64,000 nt of DNA, taken from positions 1 to 64,000 of the forward strand of contig JANQNP010000025.1 of the NCBI GenBank assembly GCA_028279505.1. The letters are read 5' to 3'. A program made the translations under genes and the position numbers. The stretch's first letter is position 1, and every line of letters starts with the position of its first letter. A model generated the notes under the pieces. It ran no database searches, was not told the DNA's origin, and worked only from the letters and a program-made list of their open reading frames with translations. The DNA is from Dehalococcoidia bacterium. GTDB lineage: Bacteria; Chloroflexota; Dehalococcoidia; UBA2979. This document shows, piece after piece, positions 50,539-61,000 of the stretch.

Positions 50539-52516
50539 CGCCAATGGGTGGTGTCCCACCTCGAACGGCGTGCACGAGCGGCGACGGTCCGGGTGGTGGA
50601 CCGCCGCCGCGCGGCATGTGCGGTTCGTCTACTCCTCGACGAGCACGACCAGCACCGGGGTGTCGAGCGCGGGAGCATCCGTTCCCGGGCGGACGGTACG
50701 AGGATTGGGAGCGGCGTAGCTCAAGCGAACCTCAACGAGGCTCAGAACGTGTTATTCGCTCCGGAACACGATTGTGGCGCCACCGGCGCCGTCTGCCTCG
50801 GGGTCGACGCCGACGAGGATTTCGCTGCCGATCGGTTCATCGATGAGAGTTGCCGAGGCCTCGACTACGAAGATGGTGGGTTCGGTGACGAGGTTGGGCG
50901 GGAAGTCGAAGATGGCCTTCAGGCAGACGGAGGCGCCCCAGGGGTGGCGGGCGCGGGCGCACTGTACTGCGGGGAGTTCCGCCTCGAAGTCGGGGCCGGT
51001 GATGCGGAAGGTGACCTCCGGGTCCTGGGCGAAGTCTCGCGTGCCGGCGGCGAGGCTGACTTCGAACTCGCCGCCCTCGATTGGGATTGACGCGGGGTGG
51101 TCGGGTTCGTGCTGCTGCCAGAAGTGAAGCGACGCGTCGACGACGAGCCGGCCGTCGGCGTAGTCGCAACCGGCGGTGTTGCAGGCCTCAAGCGAGATGA
51201 CGGCCGTGATCGGCTCCCAGTACGAGGTGGTCACGCTGGGTCCGATGGTCGGTGCCAGGCTCGTGCCTGCCCAATCGAGCGTGTCGGTTCGGCCGTCCAC
51301 CTCGGCAGTGCACGTCACCTCCTCGGAAACGACCGGCTCTCGAGGGGTGCAGATGATCGCGCGGATGGCTGGCGGCGCGTCGTCGACGCGCTCGACCGGG
51401 GGATCGAGCGGGATCAACAGCTGGTTGGTGCTCAGTCCTCGTTCGGCGTGCGCGATCCTCGGATCGGCGCGGCCGACGGTGCCGCCAAGGATGGCGACGT
51501 GACCGTTGGTGACAATGGCGCGGTGGCGTGATCGCGGCTCCGGAAGCTGCGCGCCTTCCTCCCAGCCGGCGAGTGAGCCGTCGGCGTTCACCTGTGTGAT
51601 CTCGACGGAGCTGAGCTGGAGGCCCGGGGACTCGCCTGTGGTGTGGATCAGGCCACCGATCGCGACGAGGTGTTCGTCGAGGACGACGAGATCGTGTTCG
51701 TATCGAGGGTTCAGTAGCCGCTCACCTTCGTTGGCGACCCACGAGCTGAGCGAGCCATCGGGGGCAATCCACGCACGCTGCACCACCGACTTCGGCTGGG
51801 CGCCGGAGTCGCCGGCTGAGCCACCGACGACGTAGAGCACGCCGTCGAGATCGACGACTCGCGGATCGGCGATCGGTTCGGTGAGGCCGCTCGTCTCAAT
51901 CCACGGACCGAGCGTGCAATCGGCGTTCACGCGGGCGAATTCGACGGATCGACGGTCATCGCTTTCGGTGACCTGGAACCCGGCGATCGCATACAGGTAG
52001 TTGCCGACGGCGTGTAGCGCGGCTCCCGCCCGGCGAGCCTGAAGCAGCCCGGTGGAGACGGTGAACGGGCCGAGGGCGCCCGTGGCGGGATCGATCGGGG
52101 CCCACTCGATCGGCTGGTCCTCGGTGACGGCGTCGCTGGTGGTGGTGGCGGGGAGGGCGTACAGGCAGTCGCCCGAGATCGCCATGTCAGCGGCGGAGTA
52201 GCGGTTCGGGAATCCGTTCTCGCCGGTGTTCAGCGTCTGCTCTTCGACGACTGCGCCGACGGTCCCGTTCGCGTAGAGCGGGGCGGACCAGACGGTGATG
52301 GTGTTGTTCGTGTCGGTCCCAGTCTGGGCGAGGTAGAGGCGGCGATCGGTGTTGGCGACGGCGGCGGAGGTCTGGAGTGGGGGCCGGAAGGCGATCTCGG
52401 ACCAACCCTCGATGGGTTGGCCGGCCGGGACGGGGGTTGGCGAGGGGGTCGAGGACGCGGGAACTGGCGAAGCGGCTGCCGAGGGCACGGCCGCCGGGAC
52501 GGTGGCGGGGGAACCG

Positions 52517-53464
<948 letters not shown>

Positions 53465-53513
53465 GATCGGGACATTCCTTGCGTAATCGGCGAAAATCGT
53501 GAATAACGCTAGC

Positions 53514-54233
53514 ATGCCCACGCAAGCATTCCGCGACATTGACGGTCAGCTCGCAAACGATCTCCTGAACATCTCCGTGGAGAGCGGGGCGATCCGAGTG
53601 GCGCAGTTCCGGTGTGACGGGACGGTGACAGTCGCGCGAACCGAGGACAGCGAAGGCGCTCCCTCGATCCCAACATTCGAGGACGGCACGCTCTGTCTCC
53701 CGAGCCAGTACGTCTCGCGTGGACGTCACTGCACCATCGAGGCGCTGAACGGTAGCCGGCTCCGGGTGATCGACCATGACAGCACGAACGGCACGCGGCT
53801 GGATGGCCGGTTCGTCGTCCGCGAGGTGGTGACGGCGACCCCGTGCCGCCTGCAGCTCCACCCGTTCGAGCTGATGATCAGCCGGCAGGACGACGCGCCA
53901 GACACGCGACCGCTTCGCGCCGCTCAGCGCGCGACCAGCGATCTGCAGGTCGAGGACGAGTCGGGCACGATCCTGACGCCGAGCGGCCGGATCGTGCGTG
54001 GGCTGACGCCGGTTCAACGGGAGCTGCTGGAGACGCTGATCCGGCGACACCCGGAGTGGGTCTCGAGCGCTGAGCTGGCGACGATCGCGGGCGGGAGCGG
54101 CAGCTCGGACCAGAGCGTCTACAGCCAGATCCATCTGATCCGCCGGCGGCTGGATGAGGCGGAGGTCGGAGCGGCCGAACTCCTGGTCTCGCGGCGACGA
54201 CGCGGGTACTCGGTTACGCCGCGACCGCTCTAG
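53514..54233 (+). CDS. FHA domain / winged-helix transcriptional regulator
   Basis: A 239-residue protein from ATG 53514 (an in-frame GTG lies five codons upstream). Residues about 50-130 form an FHA domain (SRGRHCTIE, DHDSTNGTRLDG with conserved Arg, His and Asn), and about 160-237 an OmpR/PhoB-type winged helix (TPVQRELLETLIRR, QIHLIRRRLDEAE, RRGYSVTP). The order is reversed from EmbR-like regulators, which have the DNA-binding domain first. FHA domains bind phosphothreonine, so its natural signal is likely the divergent kinase. Divergent start codons are 49 bp apart. Confidence 0.85.
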   Translation: MPTQAFRDIDGQLANDLLNISVESGAIRVAQFRCDGTVTVARTEDSEGAPSIPTFEDGTLCLPSQYVSRGRHCTIEALNGSRLRVIDHDSTNGTRLDGRFVVREVVTATPCRLQLHPFELMISRQDDAPDTRPLRAAQRATSDLQVEDESGTILTPSGRIVRGLTPVQRELLETLIRRHPEWVSSAELATIAGGSGSSDQSVYSQIHLIRRRLDEAEVGAAELLVSRRRRGYSVTPRPL

Positions 54234-54308
54234 CTCGCGACGCCCGGCGGCGCGCGACCATCGCCGGCCACCAAGCGGGCGATCGATCCGGACGACGGTG
54301 CTCGATGG

Positions 54309-54671
54309 CTACTCGGCGGGCGGGGTCTCCGCTGCGACGATGCCGATGCGGTTGCCGGCCGGATCCTCGAACAGGGCCATCGTGACCATGCCGGGGATGA
54401 CGGTCACGTCCTGGATGACGCTCCCGCCGAGGCCCTTGACCTTCTCGAGGGCCGCCGCCGGGTCGTCGACCTGGACGTAGAACACCGCCTGAGCTTCCTC
54501 GCCGGCCGCGACGCCACCGCCGATGGCACCTTCGCCGGCACCGGTGTCGACCAGCCCGTAGTTCATCGGGTTGCTGGCGTCGATCTTCCAGTCAAAGGCG
54601 TCGCGGTAGAACTGCTGGAGCGCCGCTCCGTCCGTCCCGATCACCTCGAAGTGCACGACTGGGTTCGGCAT
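54309..54671 (-). CDS. VOC family (glyoxalase/bleomycin resistance-type) protein
   Basis: A 120-residue protein with two beta-alpha-beta-beta-beta units: NPVVHFEVIGTDGAALQQFYRDAFDWKID and AVFYVQVDDPAAALEKVKGLGG, ending LFEDPAGNRIGIV. A metal-ligand His near residue 7 and Glu near 103 are candidates. Such proteins bind or modify small molecules; the exact role is unknown. Confidence 0.9.
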   Translation of the reverse strand: MPNPVVHFEVIGTDGAALQQFYRDAFDWKIDASNPMNYGLVDTGAGEGAIGGGVAAGEEAQAVFYVQVDDPAAALEKVKGLGGSVIQDVTVIPGMVTMALFEDPAGNRIGIVAAETPPAE

Positions 54672-54807
54672 GTGGATCCCCCTCGCCGCTCATCCCATCT
54701 GTTGCAGAGCGATCACCCTAGCCGAATCGCGCGCGGGCCGTCCGACATCCGCCACGCCGCCACCGGCCGGCGTTCATCCTCGTCGGCGCATCAGTCGTCG
54801 GAGGGCG

Positions 54808-55548
54808 TTAGTCCTCGTAGGCGTCGTGGCGGCGGAGCCAGGCCATCGGCCACTCCAGCTCGCCTTCGTCGCGTCCCTTCGAGGTGAGGTCGAGCCAGTG
54901 GTAGGCGCCGTTCAGGAGGTCGAGGCCGCGGGAGAAGGTCTGGTAGGTGAGGAAGATGCGACCGTCCTCGGTGCGGCGGAAGGCGCTGGCGCCGGGGTTC
55001 TCGTCGGTGCCGGCGTCCTGGGTGCCGAAGTTGTAGCGGGCAGTGCCGGCTTCGATCGCTTCGGGGCGCGGGGTGACGCCCATGTCGAAGTTGAACTGAC
55101 TCTCGTTGGAGGAGTACCAACCGAAGCCCCAGCCCATGCGCGCCTGGTACGCGGCGATCTGTTCGGTCGTCGCGCGCGAGACGACAGCGAAACTGGTGTC
55201 GCGGTGGGCGAGGTGGACCTGAACGCCGTCGAAGTTGTCGGCCCAGAACGAGCAGCTCGGACAGCCTTCGTCGCCCCAGTCAGGGCCGTACATGAAGTGG
55301 TAGATGAGGAGCTGATCGCGGTCCTCGAAGAGGTCGGCGAGGGAGCGCGTCTGGCCGGGGGCGGTCGCGACCGGGCCGGCGAACCGATAGTCCTCGGTGA
55401 CTTCGAGCCAGGGGAGGGCGCGCCGCTCGGCGGCGAGGTCGTCGCGGAGCCTCGTCAGTTCCTTCTCGCGGGTGAGGTGGGCGTGCTGGGCCTGGACCCA
55501 GGCGTCGTGGCCGAGGACCTCGTGGTCGATGCTCGTCGTCGTGGTCAT
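54808..55548 (-). CDS. DUF899 thioredoxin-like protein
   Basis: A 246-residue protein of the DUF899 family: LLIYHFMYGPDWGDEGCPSCSFWADNFDG (CxxC near residue 97), FAVVSRATTEQIAAYQARMGW and a Tyr/Phe-rich end (IFLTYQTFSRGLDLLNGAYHWLDLTSKGRDE). Thioredoxin-like fold with a C-P-S-C pair; probably oxidises or reduces thiols, function unknown. An SRPBCC gene lies 34 bp downstream. Confidence 0.92.
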   Translation of the reverse strand: MTTTTSIDHEVLGHDAWVQAQHAHLTREKELTRLRDDLAAERRALPWLEVTEDYRFAGPVATAPGQTRSLADLFEDRDQLLIYHFMYGPDWGDEGCPSCSFWADNFDGVQVHLAHRDTSFAVVSRATTEQIAAYQARMGWGFGWYSSNESQFNFDMGVTPRPEAIEAGTARYNFGTQDAGTDENPGASAFRRTEDGRIFLTYQTFSRGLDLLNGAYHWLDLTSKGRDEGELEWPMAWLRRHDAYED

Positions 55549-55582
55549 CGCGCTACTCCTCGTTGCTGCGCGTTACCGCTCA

Positions 55583-56074
55583 TTACTGCTCGTCGCGTTC
55601 GTCGGTCCACTCGTCGGGGCCGGGGTCGCCGCCCGGGGCGGCGATCTCGAGCCGGGCGAGGTAGTGCGCCCAGCCGTCGCCGTGCTGCTGGGCGGCTTCC
55701 TCGGTGGGCAGGTCGGTGTGCTCGAGGCGGAGCAGGGTCTCATCGCCCTCGGGCGTCAGGGTGATCTCGACCAGGGTCGAACCGGGCGGGAGGCCGTCGT
55801 TGCCCTGCCAGCCCCAGGTGTAGGCGAGCCGCTCGAAGGGCTCGACGACACGGAACTCACCGAGGGCGACGTCGCGGCCGGGGTGGATGTCGAGGCGCAT
55901 GGCGCCGCCGGGCCTGAGGTCGAAGGCGGCAGCGCCGGCCTCCCACTTCACGACCTTGTCTTCCTCGACGAGGAAGGACCAGACAATCTCCGGCGAGGCG
56001 GCGATCCGGATCTCGCGCACGACCGAGTGTTGAGTGGAGCGCGGACTGGCCGCGGTACCTGCGTCGCTCGTCAT
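55583..56074 (-). CDS. SRPBCC (AHSA1-like) protein
   Basis: A 163-residue START-like domain protein (IRIAASPEIVWSFLVEEDKVVKW, LAYTWGWQG, LVEITLTPEGDETLLRLEHTDLPTEEAAQQHGDGWAHYLARLE). It likely binds a hydrophobic ligand. Its ATG overlaps the upstream ArsR gene stop by four bases (ATGA), so the two form an operon, a frequent ArsR/SRPBCC arrangement. Confidence 0.92.
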   Translation of the reverse strand: MTSDAGTAASPRSTQHSVVREIRIAASPEIVWSFLVEEDKVVKWEAGAAAFDLRPGGAMRLDIHPGRDVALGEFRVVEPFERLAYTWGWQGNDGLPPGSTLVEITLTPEGDETLLRLEHTDLPTEEAAQQHGDGWAHYLARLEIAAPGGDPGPDEWTDERDEQ

Positions 56075-56391
56075 GATGACTTCCCCCGTCTCGCCTCGGC
56101 TTCGTCCTCGGCGGCTGTCTTGAGCGCCTCGAGGCGCACGTCCCAGAACCCCTCGAGGAAGGCGCGCAGCTCGTTGAGGCCCTCGGGCAGCGCGCGGTAG
56201 TAGCGGCGAGTGCCCTCGCGCCGGTCGGTCACGAGACCCGCCTCCCGCAGCACCTTGAGGTGTTGGGAGATCGCGGGTCGGGTGACCTCGAACTGCGCGG
56301 CGATCTCGCCGACGGTGAGTTCGCGGTCCTTGACCAGCCCGAGGATCTCGCGGCGGCGTGGCTCGGCCAGCGCCTGGAGTGCTGCGTCCAT
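56071..56391 (-). CDS. ArsR family transcriptional regulator
   Basis: About 106 residues from the ATG at 56391 (GTG at 56400 adds three). The winged HTH is ALAEPRRREILGLVKDRELTVGEIAAQFEVTRPAISQHLKVLREAGLVTDRREGTRRYYR; no Cys metal site is apparent, so it is the SRPBCC-associated type, not a metal sensor. A -35-like TTGACA overlaps the palindrome upstream and would put the transcript start at about the ATG, suggesting a leaderless mRNA and autorepression. Confidence 0.9.
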   Translation of the reverse strand: MDAALQALAEPRRREILGLVKDRELTVGEIAAQFEVTRPAISQHLKVLREAGLVTDRREGTRRYYRALPEGLNELRAFLEGFWDVRLEALKTAAEDEAEARRGKSS

Positions 56392-56417
56392 GCGGGTCAC
56401 GGTAGGCCGCGCTCTAT

Positions 56418-56433
56418 GTAAGTGTCAACTTAC
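56418..56433. promoter_or_regulatory. Operator palindrome overlapping the ArsR promoter
   Basis: GTAAGT-GTCA-ACTTAC is a perfect 6+4+6 inverted repeat in the 71 bp between the divergent ArsR gene and the S66 peptidase gene. On the minus strand it contains TTGACA (56428-56423), a -35, with TACCGT (56404-56399) as a candidate -10 after an 18 bp spacer. A dimeric repressor bound here would block the ArsR/SRPBCC transcript and possibly the divergent one. Confidence 0.6.
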
Positions 56434-56471
56434 CAATAGGCGAAGGCGCGGCGCGTTGGTACAACCGAACG

Positions 56472-57527
56472 ATGCCGGAGTTCGTGCCGCTCGACGAGGT
56501 CGTGTACCCGCCGCCGCTGTCGCCCGGCGATCGGATCTCGATCGTCTCGCCGTCGGCGCCGCTGGCTGGCGTGTTTCCGCACGTCCACGAGCTGGGTCTA
56601 CTCCGACTGCGCGAGGAGCTGGGATTTGAACCGGTTGAGTACCCGAACACGCGGCGGCCGTCGTCGCCCGAGGAGCGGGCGGCCGACCTGATGGCCGCGG
56701 TCGCGGATGACTCGACGCGCGCGGTGATGGCGACGATCGGCGGGGACGACCAGATCACGGTGTTGCCGCACCTGGACCTCGAACGGATCGCTGCCGGGCG
56801 GAAGCGGTTCTTCGGATACAGCGACAACACGAACCTGCTGAGCGCGCTCGTCCACTCAGGGGTGGTCGCGTATCACGGCGGGTCGACGATGGTGCACCTG
56901 GGGCGGTCGGGTGCACTGCATCCGCTCTCGAATGCATCGCTTCGCGCCGCGTTGAGCGGCGGACGTTACGTGCTAGTCCACGCGCCGGCGGTGTCCGATC
57001 ACTCGCGGCCGTGGGATGACCCGGCGAACCTCGAGCGGGAGCCGCAAACGCGGAGCGCGTCGGAGTGGGTATGGACCGGGCCATCGCGGTCGGTGAGCGG
57101 GCGGCTGTGGGGCGGGAACCTCGAGATCCTCGACTGGACGATGGCGGTGGGGCGCTGGATCGCGCCGCCGGAGCACTATCGCAACAGCGTGCTGTTCATC
57201 GAGACCTCGGAGGAGATGCCGTCACCGACCTACGTCTCCCGGACGCTGCGCAACCTCGGGGAGCGGGGGATCCTCGGACGACTCGCCGCGCTGCTGGTCG
57301 CGCGGCCGGTCGCGGCGCCGTTCGGGGAGCTCGGGAGCAGCGCGGAGGCGGCGGCGATCGAGGCGGAGCAGCGCGAGGCGGTGCTCCGGGCGGTCGACGC
57401 GTATTGCAAGGAGGTCCCGGTGGTGTTCGGGATCGACGCGGGGCACACGGATCCGCAGCAGATCCTGCCGCTGGGTGGGACGGTGACGATCGACGGCGAG
57501 GCGCGGACGATCGCGGTCGACTACTAG
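56472..57527 (+). CDS. S66 family peptidase (LD-carboxypeptidase, MccF-like)
   Basis: A 351-residue serine peptidase. The nucleophile is Ser117 in FGYSDNTNL, the Glu is in LFIETSEE and the His in GIDAGHTDPQ, the S66 triad. It could cleave LD bonds in muropeptides or, like MccF, an acyl-phosphoramidate. ATG 56472 has no strong ribosome site. The last four bases overlap the convergent gene. Confidence 0.9.
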   Translation: MPEFVPLDEVVYPPPLSPGDRISIVSPSAPLAGVFPHVHELGLLRLREELGFEPVEYPNTRRPSSPEERAADLMAAVADDSTRAVMATIGGDDQITVLPHLDLERIAAGRKRFFGYSDNTNLLSALVHSGVVAYHGGSTMVHLGRSGALHPLSNASLRAALSGGRYVLVHAPAVSDHSRPWDDPANLEREPQTRSASEWVWTGPSRSVSGRLWGGNLEILDWTMAVGRWIAPPEHYRNSVLFIETSEEMPSPTYVSRTLRNLGERGILGRLAALLVARPVAAPFGELGSSAEAAAIEAEQREAVLRAVDAYCKEVPVVFGIDAGHTDPQQILPLGGTVTIDGEARTIAVDY

Positions 57528-58447
57528 TCGTCGCCTGCGGCCGCCGCCTCGGCCTCCATTTCGGCGACGAGGTCGAACGCGCGCCGGAGCAGCGGTTCGG
57601 GCATCCGGACCTCGGGGGCGATCTGGGCGGCGCGGTCGCCGGGCGGTAGCTCTTCCTCGGACCAGCGTTCGCCGTCGAAGCGGAGCAGGGTTGACGGCGG
57701 CGAGAAGCGGACGATGGTGCCGTCCGGGTTCGTCCTCGTGATGCGGACGGCGTCGAGGAAGAGGCCGTACGGGCCGTAGTCGCGTACGACGTGCGCGTCG
57801 TAGCCGTCCAGGTCGCGCGGGCGATCGACGAACTCGTAGAGGAGGCCCTCGTCGCCGCGGCCGGGGGTCTGGCGTTCGGGCGCAGCCTGCAGGTTGAGCC
57901 GCCAGCGGTTGCTCGCCGTGCGGCGGATCGAGTTGCCCCAAGCGCGGGTGCCGACGCTGGCGGTGCCGGACGCAGAGAGCGGAATCGGGGCGACGAGGGC
58001 GAGGCCGAGCCCGACGTCGGCGAGGTAACGAGTGCCCTCGATGGTGACGCTGAGCGCGGCGTGGTGCTGGACGCCGCCGTGCTGCGGCATGTCGTTGATG
58101 TGCAGGCGCGCGTCGAAGCCGAGGGCGTCGAGGAGCGCCCAGTAGGCGTAGTCGCTCTCGAAGCAGGTGGCGCCGGTGCCCTCGGCGATGGCGAGCTGCC
58201 AGAACTCGGTTGGGCGGCGGGGGCGATCCTCGAGGGCTTCGACGTCCGCGGCGCGGACGACGCGGGAGGCGGTCTCCCAAGGGACGCGGGTCTTGTAGGC
58301 GTGCTGGAGGCGCGCGAGGTAGGAGCGCGACGGCGCTTCGCGCGCGACCTCGAGGAAGTCGAGCACGGCGGCGAGCTGGTCAGCGTCGAGGTGGGTGGCG
58401 GCCTCGAGGGTGGGCACGGCGGAATTGGGGTGGGCGGGATCGCTCAT
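57524..58447 (-). CDS. Arylamine N-acetyltransferase-like protein
   Basis: A 307-residue NAT-fold protein with the Cys-His-Asp triad: Cys95 (GTGATCFESDY, family RGGYCFE), His129 (QHHAALSV) and Asp144 (YLADVGLG). Acetyl- or another acyl-CoA dependent transfer to an amine, hydrazine or hydroxylamine is expected. It replaces the RGG of classical NATs with TGA, so the acceptor may differ. An extended C-terminus (about residues 255-307) is Glu/Ala-rich. Confidence 0.85.
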   Translation of the reverse strand: MSDPAHPNSAVPTLEAATHLDADQLAAVLDFLEVAREAPSRSYLARLQHAYKTRVPWETASRVVRAADVEALEDRPRRPTEFWQLAIAEGTGATCFESDYAYWALLDALGFDARLHINDMPQHGGVQHHAALSVTIEGTRYLADVGLGLALVAPIPLSASGTASVGTRAWGNSIRRTASNRWRLNLQAAPERQTPGRGDEGLLYEFVDRPRDLDGYDAHVVRDYGPYGLFLDAVRITRTNPDGTIVRFSPPSTLLRFDGERWSEEELPPGDRAAQIAPEVRMPEPLLRRAFDLVAEMEAEAAAAGDD

Positions 58448-58524
58448 CTTGGCAGGGTAGTACGGCTAGACTGGGTGGCATGCCAGAGCATTGAGACTCC
58501 ACCGCCGATCAGGACCTGGCGCCG

Positions 58525-59718
58525 ATGCGCCGGAACATGCGCCTGCTGCCATGGTGGTGGGTGCTGCGCTGGCCGATCCTCGGCGAGGCGTTGTGGGTCA
58601 TCTACCTGATCGAGGACCGCGGCTTCTCGCTCGGCGAGGTGTTCGTCCTCTACTCCCTGTTCGTGGCGATCGCGTTGATCGCCGAGGTGCCCTCCGGGAT
58701 GTTCGCCGACCGCTACGGCCGGCGGCCGTCTCTGATCCTGGCGACCGCGCTGATCTCCGGCGGGTTCGTGGTGTTCGGACTCGCGGATTCGCCGATCCTG
58801 CTGGGGCTGGCGTGGCTCACGCTGGCGGCGGCCGATGCGTTCATGTCCGGGGCGGACAACGCGTTGCTCTACGAGACGATGGACTCGCTCGGGCGTCGCA
58901 ACGACTTCGCCCGAACCCTCGGGCGGTTCAGTGCGCTGCAGGGCGTGGTGCTGGCGGTGCTGGTGTTCGCCGGGGCGGGGATCGCGGACGCGACGAACCT
59001 CGCGGTGCCGTTCCTGCTCACGGGGGCGCTGACGCTGCCGGCGGTGGCGATCGCGTGGCGGCTGACCGAGCCAGCGACGACCGAAGAGGCCGAGGGGCCA
59101 CGATCGTTCCTCGAAACCGGCGCGGTGGCGCTGCGGCGGGCGCGCGGCACGCGGACGATCGCGACGATCATCCTCGTGTTCGCGGTGATCACGATGTCGC
59201 CGGAGCTGATGGGTCTGACGCTGCAGCCGATCGTGCGCGCCGAGGATCTGCCCCTCTGGACGCTGGGCGCGTTCGGCGCTGGCGTGATGCTGGCGAGCGC
59301 GGCGGGTGCATGGTCCTCGGGCTGGTTGCGTGACCAGCTGGGGACGGTTCGGCTGATCTGGCTGTCCGCCGGCCTCGCGACCGCGTCGCTCTTCGCAGGC
59401 GCGGCGGGGACTCCGTTCCTGTTGCCGCTGTTCCTGCTGCCGACGTTCTGGTGGAGCCTCGTGCAGCCGCAGGTGACCGAGTACCTCTCGCACCGGACGG
59501 AGCCGGGCGAGCGAGCGACGGTGCTGTCGCTGATGAACTTCGTACCGGGACTGTTCGGGATCGCAATGGCGATCGGGCTGGCGCCGTTGATCGATGCAGT
59601 CGGGCTGCGCGGCACGCTGGCGGGCGCGGCGACAGTCCTGTTCGTGCTGGCGGTGGCGACATTGCTGCTCTGGACTCGCGCTGACCGGGTGGAGGCGGAG
59701 CCAGTGGACGTGGACTAG
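58525..59718 (+). CDS. MFS transporter
   Basis: A 397-residue protein with about 12 hydrophobic helices. The loop 2-3 signature is FADRYGRRPSLIL and a NALLYETMDSLGRRNDFART element follows helix 4, typical of small drug/metabolite exporters. No paired gene indicates the substrate. ATG 58525; a TAGACT at about 58465 could be its -10 element. Confidence 0.9.
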   Translation: MRRNMRLLPWWWVLRWPILGEALWVIYLIEDRGFSLGEVFVLYSLFVAIALIAEVPSGMFADRYGRRPSLILATALISGGFVVFGLADSPILLGLAWLTLAAADAFMSGADNALLYETMDSLGRRNDFARTLGRFSALQGVVLAVLVFAGAGIADATNLAVPFLLTGALTLPAVAIAWRLTEPATTEEAEGPRSFLETGAVALRRARGTRTIATIILVFAVITMSPELMGLTLQPIVRAEDLPLWTLGAFGAGVMLASAAGAWSSGWLRDQLGTVRLIWLSAGLATASLFAGAAGTPFLLPLFLLPTFWWSLVQPQVTEYLSHRTEPGERATVLSLMNFVPGLFGIAMAIGLAPLIDAVGLRGTLAGAATVLFVLAVATLLLWTRADRVEAEPVDVD

Positions 59719-59795
59719 CGCGGACGCGGCGACCGTGATCGGGACCGCTGCTACGCTCCGGATGACGCCGAGCCTCGCGCGTGAAACGGGTCAGC

Positions 59796-60992
59796 ATGTT
59801 CCCGAAGACCGAGTCCCAGGCACGCTTGCTGGAGATGGCCGAGCGGCTCGCGACGCAGTTCGCAGAGACGGCCGCCCAGCACGACCGTGACGGCTCGTTC
59901 CCGACCGAGAACTTCGAGGCGATGCGGGAGGCGGGGTACCTCGCTGCGGCGATCCCGGAGGAGTACGGCGGCCCGGGCCACGGGCTGACGGACCTGGTGT
60001 TGGCGCAGCTCGCGCTGGCGAAGGGCGACGGCAGCACGACGCTCAGCGTCGGGATGCACCTGATGACGACGGGCACCGAGGCGACAGCGCGGTCGTGGCC
60101 GGCGGAGATCCGGGAGAGGATCTTTCGCGACGTGGTCGAGAACGGTGCGCTGGTCAACAACATCGCGGCGGAACCGGAGATGGGGTCGCCTCGGAGTGGC
60201 GGGCGCCCGGCGACGGTGCTGGAGCCGGACGGGCCGGGACGCTGGCGACTAACGGGGCGGAAGACGTTCTCGACGCTGAGTCCGATGCTCACCTACTTCG
60301 TGAGCTACTGCGCGATCGAGGACGGGTCGGGCGACGTGGGGCGAGTCGCGGTGCACCGCGACCGTCCCGGAATCACGATCGACGAGACCTGGGACGCCCT
60401 CGGGATGCGCGCGACTGGGTCGCACGACGTGGTCTACGAGCAGGTGCCGATCGAGGACGGCGACATCGTGAGCCGCCGGTCGCTGGAGAAGAACCGCGAG
60501 GTGATGACCGGCGGCGGCGCGTGGTTCCCGTTGCTGGTCGGCGCGGCGAACCTCGGGGTATCCGAGGCGGCGCGAGACTACGCCGTCGAGTTCGCGCGCG
60601 ACCGGAACCCTGGCGGGCGCGGGCGGCTCGCGGAGATCCCGTACGTGCGCGAGCAGATCGCCCGCGCGGACACCAAGCTGATCGCGGCGCGCAATCTGCT
60701 GCTGACAACCTCGGAGGACTGGGAGCAGCACCCGGGTGCGCGCGGCCAGCTCGACTCGCAGGTGTCGACCGCGAAGCTGCTGGCGACGAACACGGCGATC
60801 GAGGTGGTCGAGATCGCGATGCGGCTCGTGGGCGGAGTGGCGCTGCAACGGAACCAGCCGCTGGAGCGGTACTTCCGCGACGTGCGCGGCGGGCTGGTGA
60901 ACCCGCCGATCGATGCCCGCGCGCTGGAGAACATCGCGAAGGTGGCGCTCGACGGCGACGAGCCGGGGTCGATCGCGCCTCGGTTGGACTAA
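59796..60992 (+). CDS. Acyl-CoA dehydrogenase family flavoprotein
   Basis: I start at ATG 59796 (ACGGG upstream; GTG 59781 also in frame), 398 residues. The three-domain ACAD layout is visible: helical N-terminus with EEYGGPG near 56, beta-domain ITIDETWDALGMRATGSHDV, and C-terminal helices with LVGGVALQRNQPLERYFRDVRGGLVNPPID. A classical YEGTS Glu region is absent, as in many flavin-dependent monooxygenase-like members. It could be an acyl-CoA dehydrogenase or an FMN/FAD-dependent desulfurisation- or hydroxylation-type enzyme. Confidence 0.87.
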   Translation: MFPKTESQARLLEMAERLATQFAETAAQHDRDGSFPTENFEAMREAGYLAAAIPEEYGGPGHGLTDLVLAQLALAKGDGSTTLSVGMHLMTTGTEATARSWPAEIRERIFRDVVENGALVNNIAAEPEMGSPRSGGRPATVLEPDGPGRWRLTGRKTFSTLSPMLTYFVSYCAIEDGSGDVGRVAVHRDRPGITIDETWDALGMRATGSHDVVYEQVPIEDGDIVSRRSLEKNREVMTGGGAWFPLLVGAANLGVSEAARDYAVEFARDRNPGGRGRLAEIPYVREQIARADTKLIAARNLLLTTSEDWEQHPGARGQLDSQVSTAKLLATNTAIEVVEIAMRLVGGVALQRNQPLERYFRDVRGGLVNPPIDARALENIAKVALDGDEPGSIAPRLD

Positions 60993-61000
60993 TCGCCTCG

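Noticed and set aside
50548..51090. 180-codon plus-strand frame over the end of the Kelch gene
   Set aside because: Antisense to a clear coding frame; Gly/Asp-rich translation without motifs.
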